A stretch of 64,000 bases of DNA from Acanthaster planci (Eukaryota; Echinodermata; Asteroidea; Valvatida; Acanthasteridae), in the NCBI RefSeq assembly GCF_001949145.1, contig NW_019091519.1:423196-487195 (forward strand), read 5' to 3'. Below are positions 20,448-32,400 of this stretch, in pieces (position 1 is the stretch's first letter; each line of letters begins with the position of its first letter). Position numbers and translations under genes: made by a program. The notes beneath the pieces were generated by a model. It worked only from the letters and a program-made list of their open reading frames with translations. It was not told the origin of the DNA and ran no database searches.

Positions 20448-23400
20448 ATGTATTACTCTAGCCTTCAAACTCTTTCCAGGCAGCTCATGACCGGTGTCAG
20501 CTCAGGAAACCTGTTCACCAAAAGATGGTTGACCAGTGTCAGCAAAAACGCCGGTGCCTTCCGCGGTGATTCATCATTGAGCACGTTGATGAGCGCAGCC
20601 CCTCATCGGCGGGGTTCAACTTTCAGTCGCCATCAAATTTTTCGTGGTTCGAATTTCCGGACATACACACCTGAACGACGCCTGTCCCTTTCCCAACCCT
20701 CATGGGCTGAAACACAAGACTCGGACGGATCGACCACGTCCCTGCTGGAGACCCAGCCGAACGATTTCGTAGACTTTCTGAAGGAGAAGAAAATCCGGCG
20801 TTGTTTCGTGGTGTACGACACCAGTGCCGGGGAAGTGAGGGTGTCTCACCCAGAGCTGGAAGAACTGGCCCGCTTCGCCCGAGAGGACCGGGTGGATTAT
20901 GACAAGCACGAGGCTGTGTTCATGGAGGTTGGTGCCCGCTCTGGGTGCCTCCTCGGTGCGTTCATCTGGAGGACAAACAGGGGACAGGCTGTAAGATTAA
21001 AATTAAATCATTTGAAATGATTGCCTTTTGAAATGGGATTTTGTTACTTCCTGAACAGTAAGGCACTACTCCATGGACCTTACTGCACTCCACCTTTTAG
21101 ATGGTTCCGCACGCTATGGCATTTTGAAAGCTGCCCAGTCATCCTACCAGATAAAACATCCGTTTGCGCTTGCTTAAGCAAATCTTCCCCAAAAGAAACG
21201 AAAGACCCTATTAGTAATAGCTAACCTATATGGAACTAGTACTGTTATTGAGTGTATTTTGTAGCGTTTAACCTATATTATTGGCAAAAAAAGATTTTTT
21301 TCCACCATCCTCGCCTCTCATCGACGATCCACACACATTTGCATTCTGTTGTGGCTGTACGTCACATGACAAAAACAGGCTCAGCGTATTCGCGTAACAA
21401 ACGCTTACATGCATGCTGCTTTGGATACCAGTCATGATAATTCCGACTACTCTCGTTAAGGTTATGTATAGAGATGTCTGAGAAATCTGTGATCATGAAA
21501 CCACACTAATCACATTCAGCTCCACCATGTTGCAATAAACAAATCCCCGGATTACGTGGAAAACACACACTTTATTAGTCTCACAACTTCACAACCGTAT
21601 CTTCGTAAAATATCGCTCCCTGAAGTACATAATTTCTCAATATTTTAAACATGCGTAAACAGAGCTAGCTTGATAGCGCAGCGTGTATAGTGCGGCCTGA
21701 CATTGCTGCCTCCCCCCATTGCCGCCGCTCCGCTTCCAAAATGGTCAAGCCAATATGTGATTAGTGTGGTTCCCTGACCACAGATTTCCAGATGTCCCTA
21801 TACATTGCCTTAAGGGAAGTAGTCGGAATTGTCAGGACTGGTATCCAAAGCAACATAAACGTTTGTTACGCAAATAAGCTGCGCATATTTTGTCACGTGA
21901 TGTACGGCTACAAGAGAATGCAGATGTGTGCGGATCGTCGAGGGATGAGAGATGAGGATGGTAGAAAAAAACTCATTTTTTGCCATTAATGTAGGTAAAT
22001 GCTACAAAATACACTCGACGATGGTAGTTCCATATACAGAAATGTAGGTTAGCTATTATTAATAAGGTCTTCAGGGGAAGATTTGCTTAGCAAGTGCAAA
22101 CAGATGTTTTATCTGGTAGGATGACTTGGTAGATTTCAAAATGCCATTGCCTGCAGAACCATCAAAAAGGTGGAGTGCAATAAGGTCTGCGGAATATAAA
22201 CCTTACTTTTGTGGAAGTAGGATTTTGTCAACAGCCATTTCTGACTGCAATCCTTACATGTACCTTTTCACTTCGCCCATTGTGTAACTGAGGTTGTAAT
22301 TAAATGCTGGAGAAGTCACCCTCTGCAATTGCCAAAGTCATAGCCGTCAGCTCCACAATGTGATTCACAGAAGTACGTGTACTAATCCATTATAAGCCAC
22401 CTTATGAGTTAGTCAATTGCCATGCAACCTGTACCTCCATGGAACAACTAAGTCTCTACGAACCCCCCTTGTAAGTTTGGACATAGTCGGCTTGACTATG
22501 TACATGCAGATTAAAAAGAGGTGATTCGTGGAGTCCTAGTTACTCGGACTAAGGGGCTAGGTACAGTAGCCATGAGGTTCAGCTAGACTTGCATGCAATT
22601 GTTCATTTTACCTCTAATTTTATTGACTTAGTGTGGGGGTATCCGACTGTGGGACTACACTACCATGGAGCAGTACCTGAGGGATGGACTCAGACTTGGC
22701 CAAGGGATGGGTGTCAAGTCAGCCCTGGCTGGTCTATGGTAAATCCATTCTTTGCTTGCTAACACCTGCTCTGGGTTTGCTGTAAGAGGGTGATGCCATA
22801 GCCACTCATTTGTGTTTGAATAAGCATTTGGATATTCAATGTACATGTACATGTAGTACTGCAGAACAAACCCAGGTGTTATTTCCAGCCATAGCCATTC
22901 AATTTGCACATGACTTGGCACTTTCTCTGAGACATCTCCATTTGATCGCAGTCCTGAAGTCTTATACAAGTGCGACGTAAATTTCCTTGGCTTTCAGTTT
23001 GTAGGAATTTTTCCAAGTAAATGTGTACAGAAGAAAATTACCCTCAAGAAATGGAGCAATTGGCAACAGAATTAAGTCACAAAATAACTGCATTACATAT
23101 ACATGTGCGTGTATGTTGCTTTAAAGAACAGGGCTTTTTGCCAGGGCATGTTTTTTTATGCTATGGGACATTAGTGATGAGGCACTGTTAGGGATCGCCT
23201 CAGAACGTTTAAGTGAGAACAGGCATTGAAATGGCCTATCCCCAAATTGATGTTAGTGGGCAAAGACAAGTTTTCACTACAGGAACATATTTTGCTGAAC
23301 ATGGGTTGAGGTTTGGTGGGTTAGGGGGTACCAATGAACTGCTGTGGACCTTGATGGTATGTACTTTACCCCAATTTTATTTTCTTCTGCTTGAAGCCAC

Positions 23401-26400
23401 CACTGCCATGTAGTTGCATTCCTTTGTAACGTCAATGCACATGATTGGTCAAAATCGTAAAAGCACTTCCTTCTCGGTGCATCGTCTAATGACCTAAAAA
23501 GGTCCATGCCCTTTGGACAGGTTCCACTGGGATTGTTAACCCCCCCCCAAGTGTAAGACTGACTTCACCCCTGTTCCATGGCTGGCGGACACTGCGTGCA
23601 TCCCTAATCAGAATAGGCCTGATCTCAGTGGAACATTTCAGGCTTTCAGAGTGCTGAAACGCTCCATTAATCAGTCGCTGCTCGAAAATTTTGCCTGGCT
23701 GTTTTCATAATTAATAAGCACTGCGATGTTTCGTACACAGTGCCCATTCATCAGAGCAATGAGTACACTGTACATACATGTACATACATGCAGGCTAAGC
23801 ACGTTCTTTGCAAAACCCATTACCATGAGTTAGCTAATATTGGCTTGCTTCTAAATTTATAACATGCCAGTTAAGTCCTTCCTGAATGTAAATATTATTT
23901 CTCCTCGTTTGTGTGAAGCAGCTTCCTAGAATGGTCCCTGAACCCTCACCTTACCCCCAAGTTACCCTAATTCATTCCATCTTCCACCCCTTCCCTGAAA
24001 AGAGAAAAAAAATGCCGTCTGACATACAGTTTCTACGTACTTTCATTTTTGTCCAGTTTCGTGAAAAATGTAAGCATTTCAAGAGTCTGAATAATGAAAA
24101 AACCCAGAACCCCCTTGCAATTAGCAATCTGAAAAGATTAAGAAAAATCTTGAAGCTTGAACGTTGCCTTAAAGTTGTCCATTTAAAACCACACTTAGGG
24201 ATGACCCAATATCACTGAGGCGCTAAGGAGAAAATACATGTATCACTAAGCAACTTTGCCTGCTTAGCATAAAATCAACTGAAGAAAAACACTTTGAAGT
24301 AACATAAACAGCATAGCATTTTTACTAGTTGACTATTTTTTACTATTTTTACTACTTATTTTAACCTTTAAAATATTTTTCTCTTTTTTCTCTTGATTTA
24401 AAACTGTTCACATATTAAACTAGATTAAAATCCCTCCTTTTAGTTTATTTTGTGCTTCATTCACAGAAACACTGCACAGCATTTATGCAAACTCCATGTT
24501 ACCCTTCCTTACCTCTCCCATTTTTTGTTTTTGGTTCTTTTTTCCCTGCCTCACCATTTTGCCACCATTGAACCACAGGGCCGGCGGAGGGAAAGGGGTG
24601 GTGCAGCAGCCACGGCACGGGGAACACCTGGACCCGCAGACCCGCTCAAAGTTGTTCTATGATTACGGGGACTTTCTGTCCTCACTAAATGGGTGCTATG
24701 GTAGGGTACTTAGCCTTCTGAGCGGGCCTTCTTGTTAACCCTGTAATTGCTCTACCACCCGAAACCGCCTGGCCTTTTTACTGTACGGCTCACAAGTCAC
24801 CTGTGCCTAGTTTCATTTGAGTTGCTGAGTGTACAAATTTGCTTCAAAGGTGTGCAGATTTTGCTTAGCACTGACCAGTTACAGGCTACCAGCTAAAATC
24901 ACAGTATTGCATTGCTTGTGACTGGCTTCTTCATCCCCTTTTTTGGCTTAGCAGAAAAAATTCTTTGCAAACTCAGCAGCTCCATGAAAGCAGACTCTAA
25001 AAGCTGTACAGTGAGAGACCAGGTTGCCTTGGTTGGTAAGGTGATTGAAGCAACCAACTTAAAAGTATCCTGCCTTATGCCATGGGCTAGTCTTTCCAGA
25101 TTTTACCTCAACTGCCAACCAAGCAGATGAGGTGGGAACACTCTCTTGCTGTGTATCCCTGCATACTTTTAAGATGGTTTTTGGCACAAACAGAAGTCTG
25201 TTTTTCACAGTTTGTTGCATACTGATTCTAATTCCCTGAGCCCAAAGCCAGCAAAATCTTCAGAAAGGCATAAAAGGGTGGAAAAGCTTTTATGGTTTCA
25301 ATAAAAAAAACCTGCTGAGCTGGGTCTATAAATAGCACAGTCCTTGTGTATACGTGCATAAAAATCACTTGCGGAATGCACTTGTTCAGTGGAACCTATC
25401 ACCAAAGTGTCAGCTAAGACTTGCAATTAGGCATTCAGGCATTACAGTGAAAACGCTGTTGAACTGTGGAGTACAAAGCTGGTGGGGGCGATGGGGAGAA
25501 CAGACTTCTGTTGAAGTTTATGCATGACTTGCCTCATGGGTACCGTACCACCTGTAGGTACACATGTACTACCTTGGTCATTATTCCCACAAGGCCGCCA
25601 CACCGACCGTTTCCCTCAGGTGGGGTAAGAAATCAACAAAGAGAAATTATGTCTGAATGAGCAAGTCAGCCATGTGCATTGAGCCAGTGATCATAATGCT
25701 CTTTGATAGACATGGAATTTTCAAATTTTTCCACTTTTGCTGTACGTGGTATACTTGACAATTGACACCCTCTCCAAGACAAAAAACAAAAGGGCAGAAA
25801 GGTTTAAGTCATACATTGAACTTCCCAGTCGTGGTCATAGAGGAAATTACTTTGTCAATTGGAAGTTGAATGCAGCATGCAGTTTCAGCAACTTTCACAT
25901 TGCACTGGTGTGGTGGTGGGAAACTCATGGACAGCATTAGTTGACCCAAGTGTGCATTTACATGGTGTAGTCAGGAAGTACATCTTGTAAGAAAGGCATT
26001 TCAGTAATTTAGACTTTGTGTTTCAAGGGATGAATGACCTTCTGAATAGATGTGCATTGAAAAATTGTGCTGTGTTCAGATTGAAGTGCTTCTGCCATAT
26101 CTGCTATGCAAAACTACACATTTTTCACCCACTTGCTGAATAAAAAATCAAATAATGCCATCCCTTGAAGAGACATTAAGTCATGATGCATTACCTCCAG
26201 CTCCAATACTAGGGGTGTGTGAAAACTCATTTTGACTCTGGATGATTCAAGACTGTTATTAGGAGTTGTTGCTGAGACAGATTGGGTGGACAAGGAGCAT
26301 TTCACACTGCACCACTGCTACATTGATAATCAGGGTCATTTTTGGTGAAGCTTCATCCTTACATATGTTGACAAATGTGTACAGCCACGACCTTGGGTGA

Positions 26401-29400
26401 TTAATTTTGTGTCCTTTTCAATAACTTTGTTGAAATCACCCACCTTTTGTCAACAAAGATATATCAGATTCCAAATTGCTCAACTTGGAATATTGTACCC
26501 TCTTCATTTGCTCTTGCATTTTTTCTCCCGTTGACCTTGGCCAATGTGACAATTTTGGGGGAAAGTGAATGCGGAAATACAAGAAAAACAAGAATTTCAG
26601 TGGCTCTTAATTACTGTGCCCCACACGCTTCAAGTTTACAATACAAAGGCAAAGTCACCAATATGCTACATGTATCTCATGACCTTTAAGATGCATATGG
26701 CACAGTGGTCATTTGCAATTTATTAACCCTGTATGCTTACCCATTTGTGCGATGAACCCATACTAATGTAAAGTTTTGTAATATACATGCACATGTATGT
26801 AGGGTTAATCTTCCAAGGAAAGATGTTTCCAAGGTCGTGGTTGTACAGAATAGAGTAGTTCATAATACTCTAACCATGTTTGTATCATTTCCCCCCGCCC
26901 CGTTCCTTCCTTGTCCGTGTCTTGTTGGTGATTTCCTTGCCTAATTTATTGTCGTTATCACCATTTATTGTTCTCCTCCCCACTGCTCCTACTTTGGTCT
27001 TGTCTCCTTCAACTCACCAAAGGAATGGTGGTGGTGTAAGTGTTGTCTGTGAGCCCCGGGAGCGGCTGGCTTTGGTCTCTGACCGCCGTGCTTCGCTCCT
27101 GGCCGACTGCGGCTGCTTTCTCTCCAGCCTGAATGGCTGCCTTGGTATGGCTACCATAATTTTGTTAAGAAATTAAAGGCTCATGCCTCTTGATAAACCA
27201 GACACCATTTTAGAGTCTTTACATGTACTTTCTTGAAAGGAAGTAATTTTTATCATAAGTGTAATTCAAACTTTGTAGATAATTCCTTTCATCTACTGTG
27301 AAAAAAAAACCGGAATCCGGATGAAAAAATCAGATGCATTTGTCCTATTTTGGATAGATATAAAACACTGAACTTGGGCCTTGTCTGAAAGTGGCTTCCA
27401 CTTAGCTACAGCTAGGTCTATTGTCTGTGCTTCTCCGCACATTTCCAATAAAATGAAGACCTAGACCTAGCTCTGCACAACAGATTTGGGTGCAGCCTTA
27501 GACCCCCTCCCAAAAATTATCTGAATGTGTCCTTGTGCGGTCATCAGCATGATCATTTGGGTCTTGTTCAAGTATTTAAACAAAGAGCATGAAAGTTCCC
27601 ACGGCTCACTGTGGACACTGCAGCGCTTGTATTAAAGCACCTACATGAGTCCTCTAAAACCACCTGTCACAGATTGTTGCATCATGAAAGATCATTTATT
27701 AGCCATCCATTAATGTCTTGCGTACATCCTTGCAGTTGTGGGTAACTTAGTATCATTCATTCGTAAAGAAAAACCCTGAAAACCTGTTGCCAAAGTCGGC
27801 ATAATTCACTGGTTATGCTAGTGGGAAGTTGTAGACTCTATTAGACCAAATTGTCAATAGGGCTAAGTCATGTGTCATGTGAAAGAGTATAGTTGGTAGT
27901 TTCATGAAAAGTATTGATNNNNNNNNNNNNNNNNNNNNNNNNNNNNNNNNNNNNNNNNNNNNNNNNNNNNNNNNNNNNNNNNNNNNNNNNNNNNNNNNNN
28001 NNNNNNNNNNNNNNNNNNNNNNNNNNNNNNNNNNNNNNNNNNNNNNNNNNNNNNNNNNNNNNNNNNNNNNNNNNNNNNNNNNNNNNNNNNNNNNNNNNNN
28101 NNNNNNNNNNNNNNNNNNNNNNNNNNNNNNNNNNNNNNNNNNNNNNNNNNNNNNNNNNNNNNNNNNNNNNNNNNNNNNNNNNNNNNNNNNNNNNNNNNNN
28201 NNNNNNNNNNNNNNNNNNNNNNNNNNNNNNNNNNNNNNNNNNNNNNNNNNNNNNNNNNNNNNNNNNNNNNNNNNNNNNNNNNNNNNNNNNNNNNNNNNNN
28301 NNNNNNNNNNNNNNNNNNNNNNNNNNNNNNNNNNNNNNNNNNNNNNNNNNNNNNNNNNNNNNNNNNNNNNNNNNNNNNNNNNNNNNNNNNNNNNNNNNNN
28401 NNNNNNNNNNNNNNNNNNNNNNNNNNNNNNNNNNNNNNNNNNNNNNNNNNNNNNNNNNNNNNNNNNNNNNNNNNNNNNNNNNNNNNNNNNNNNNNNNNNN
28501 NNNNNNNNNNNNNNNNNNNNNNNNNNNNNNNNNNNNNNNNNNNNNNNNNNNNNNNNNNNNNNNNNNNNNNNNNNNNNNNNNNNNNNNNNNNNNNNNNNNN
28601 NNNNNNNNNNNNNNNNNNNNNNNNNNNNNNNNNNNNNNNNNNNNNNNNNNNNNNNNNNNNNNNNNNNNNNNNNNNNNNNNNNNNNNNNNNNNNNNNNNNN
28701 NNNNNNNNNNNNNNNNNNNNNNNNNNNNNNNNNNNNNNNNNNNNNNNNNNNNNNNNNNNNNNNNNNNNNNNNNNNNNNNNNNNNNNNNNNNNNNNNNNNN
28801 NNNNNNNNNNNNNNNNNNNNNNNNNNGTGAGGGCAGCGGTGACTCGGCGGCTGTGTGGCGTGGTCTGGTAACTAGGCGTGAGGCGCGGTCATGTAGGCAC
28901 TTGGCCACGCCCCTCTTGATGGACACTGGGTGGTGTGAGTCAAAGGCCAGGTACTGGTCGGTGTGGGTAGGCTTGCGATACACAGTGCTGGTCAGGCTGC
29001 CGTCGGGTTCCCTGTGGACCATGGTGTCCAGGAATGCAATGCTGTTGTCTTGCTCATTTTCGATGGTGAACTGGATGCTGGGTTTGAGACTGTTCAGGTG
29101 GTTGAGGAGACGGCTGGTTTGATCTCGTGGTGCAATGACAAAGGTGTCATCGACGTGTCGCTTCCACGGCGGGGGACACGCGGAGGACGCAGTCCGGCGG
29201 TATATAGCAGACCCTGCAGCATCCAGACTTCAGTTGCCTGATGAAGGCTAGCAGCACTAGCAGCCGAAACGTCGCTACCAGCAACACGACACCGCGAGTC
29301 ATCGATTATCTTTTTACTGTATTAGCCTTTCCTTGCGGTGAGAGGTCAGCTCATGTTCATCTTTTTTTGTTCATGTTCATTTATTTTCCACTGTTTTGCA

Positions 29401-32400
29401 TACATACAATCTGAATTTTCAAACAATACATTTGACACGGGGGGGAGCCGTGGAGGTACCCACTAAAAAGCAAAGCTTATGATCGTGGGCCCTTAAATCA
29501 ATTTATAGTTACTGTTTAAATACCACGCACAAAAGACAAACACTAGACAGACAAGACACACTGTTTGTCAGTTATCAATTACCTAAGTTTGAAATAAAAA
29601 AATACGAATTGGAAAAATGAAAAAAATGAAAGAGAATAAGAACCCTGGGAAATTTTAGATAAATAGATAAAGCTAGTCAATCCCACTGTCAATAATTACC
29701 AACAGTAATCGTTCAATATGATCTTTTTGAAGTTCTATTTGAAGATTCCCCACAAGGCGTCTATTCTTGATAAGACTAGAAATGATCTTTCCTGCTCTGC
29801 ACCAGTGATGTGTTAAAATGCTAACATGCCAACCCCATTTTGTTGGAATCGTGTTGCCTTGATACACCCTGCACCTAGCTTTGCCTGTGTTTAAACAATC
29901 TTGAAGGGAAGACGTGAGATGTGCACGCTAGCATAAGGCATGTGCTTTGAAAATGCACATTTTGTAATGCTATGAGGGTCAGCAATACACTTTGGGTCAG
30001 CAACATTTTAAACCACTCAGCCTATATGGCCGTTTCACAATAGTGTGCCACCAAGAGTTTGCAACGCGTTGGCCAATCACAGTGTGCGAAATTTGTCGAC
30101 CCAGTACGCGTTCGGAAAGGGTCGACAAATTTCGCGCGTTATGATTGGCCAACGTGTTGCAAACTCTTGGTGGCATGCTATTGTGAATCGCCCGTATTGT
30201 CCACATGTATGTACATGTATGTTTGTGCAAATTCATATCCTTTGTATGTCTTACTGTCACCTCCCTTTCCGCAAGTATATATAGCACTTAGACACTTAGC
30301 CTGTCTTGTATATTATGCATGCTGGCAAGATGCTTTTACTGAGTTATAAAACTCATGGACTCCCAGGCCAGGATGTCTGAGTGAATCACTGAGTACGAAC
30401 TTCAAGAGTTGAGTACTCTTAGTTTTATGAGCATATTTACATTAAGGTTGAGCAAGCTTGAAAAAAAGGAAATGGTAATTTATGAAATTTGGGTAAGAAA
30501 TTTCTTGGGAAGGACATGAGTAGTATAAGAACTTGATTGTGAGTATTGGCAATAAATGGGAAAAAACATGGGAATGTAAACTGTTGTTAAACTGTTTGCA
30601 TATTGAAATTTGTGGTGATCAATCATGCATTTAGAAGTTGAAAGGTTTCATTGCTGAAATAATTTACGGTTCCACCTCCATGTACACCATATGGAAAAGA
30701 ACACCTGTTCTCATTTACGAGGATATGATCAGGATTCAGGACATTCTGCTGATTGAATATTAATATGTCTATATGTACGCTACTGTGCTGTTATGGGAGT
30801 ACCAATGTAACAGCTTCTTTCCAGTGACATCTGCATGACTTCCCCCATCCTGTCACGTTCATGTCTAACCATTGCCTGCACCATCAAATAGGGGTCTGTG
30901 CTTGGTTCTCAGATGTGTCTCTATTGTCAAGAGCTTTCAAAGCCCACCACAAGGTTGGGAGGAATTTGCAATAAATGTTTCAGGACAATGAATTTGAGGC
31001 ATCAGTAAACATGAATAAACTCCGTCCTGAATGAAGGTCGCTCCTCTTGTAATCAGCAACGTGGAAATAATTCATACCGCATGCTGCAAGATGGATAATG
31101 GAGCAAACATGAATTTACCTCACCTGGTTTTATCAGTTGAGAATGGAGATTGGTCAGATCTGTTTTACATGTATGTTGACTAACAAGTTAATTATCAAAA
31201 GTCTCTTCAAAATTCTTGTAATAGAATTTTCAGAGCAGCAAACGTCTGTTTTAAGGCCAAGCACTGACCTTTTACCCAACCTCTTCTCTGTGTGCATGAT
31301 TATGACAACTTAGTAGGTTCTGTCTAATATAAGAAGAATGATAACCACTATTGAAACTATTTTTAGTGGCTGCCGAAGATGTAGGTCTGAATGTGATAGA
31401 CTTGGACAACGTACACATGTTCACCCGCTACACAACGTGCATCTCTGAGGACAAGGGGGGCTCAGGGAACCCCTCTGTTGCGACTGGTAAAGGTGAGGCC
31501 GTGCCGTGACCTTTCTTTTGCCATGTCACAGTCTTAGTTTGTGCCAACCACACTAGTTGGCAAACTGCCTCATCATCTGCACATAAACAGTGTTGAAAAT
31601 CTCAAGCAGCCAAAATGTATTTCACCAATTAATAAATACTGCTGAAGACTTAGTGAAAATACCCTCTTCTGTAACACTGTTGGAATAAATGTGAATTTTG
31701 AGGCCAAAGCAATTGTAAATTGAGGGTGACAGTTGTGTCATGATATTTTTGCCGACTTAAGCCACCCATTCAAACTAGCAGTTAGGGTTTGGAAACAAAA
31801 ACAAAGCTCTCAGCAGACCAGTTTGTGGAATTCCAACCATTGTAAGCTTGAAATGAATGTCAAGATTAATTTTTCCACCCTTTGAGAGAAGTGTGGATTT
31901 TTTTTTTAGTATTGAAAACAGTATCTTAGAAATAGTTCGTAGAACCTTCCTTGGCCATTTTGGCCATTCTGATGTTTGGGATCTTGTCACTCGAGTTGTG
32001 TTAAACATACTTTGTACCATCACATGTTCTGTACAAGCATCACTTTAATAGTTCAGACACAAATCACTGTGACAAAATACCCCAAACCCTGGTACTTTTG
32101 TTGGTTGAATATTCCTCCTCATTGTTTAATGAGGAAACATTTTGTCAGCAGAAAACTTTAGTTGGCACTGGCAATGAAAGTTGTGGACTTTGCATTGCCA
32201 ACGTGGATGTTGGCGTCAGTTTCCATATAACAGCTTATAACTCCCCAATCTGGTTTTGAATGATGGATAGCTTTATATGAAACAATACTTTCAATTTCAC
32301 CAGCTGTTTTGTAAACCAAGCCCTCTGCTGAAAATGTGAGCATTGAAAGAAATCCACATCTTGAAAAATGTATTCTTAATAGTGAATTCCTTGAGGCGTG

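Noticed and set aside
27868-29122. Open frames of 300-400 codons crossing the N run
   Set aside because: Most of their length is undetermined bases; only the minus-strand end at 28827-29204 has real Penelope-like RT sequence.
31775-32161. Open frames in dehydrogenase intron between exons 4 and 5
   Set aside because: Intronic; the flanking exons join in frame without them.
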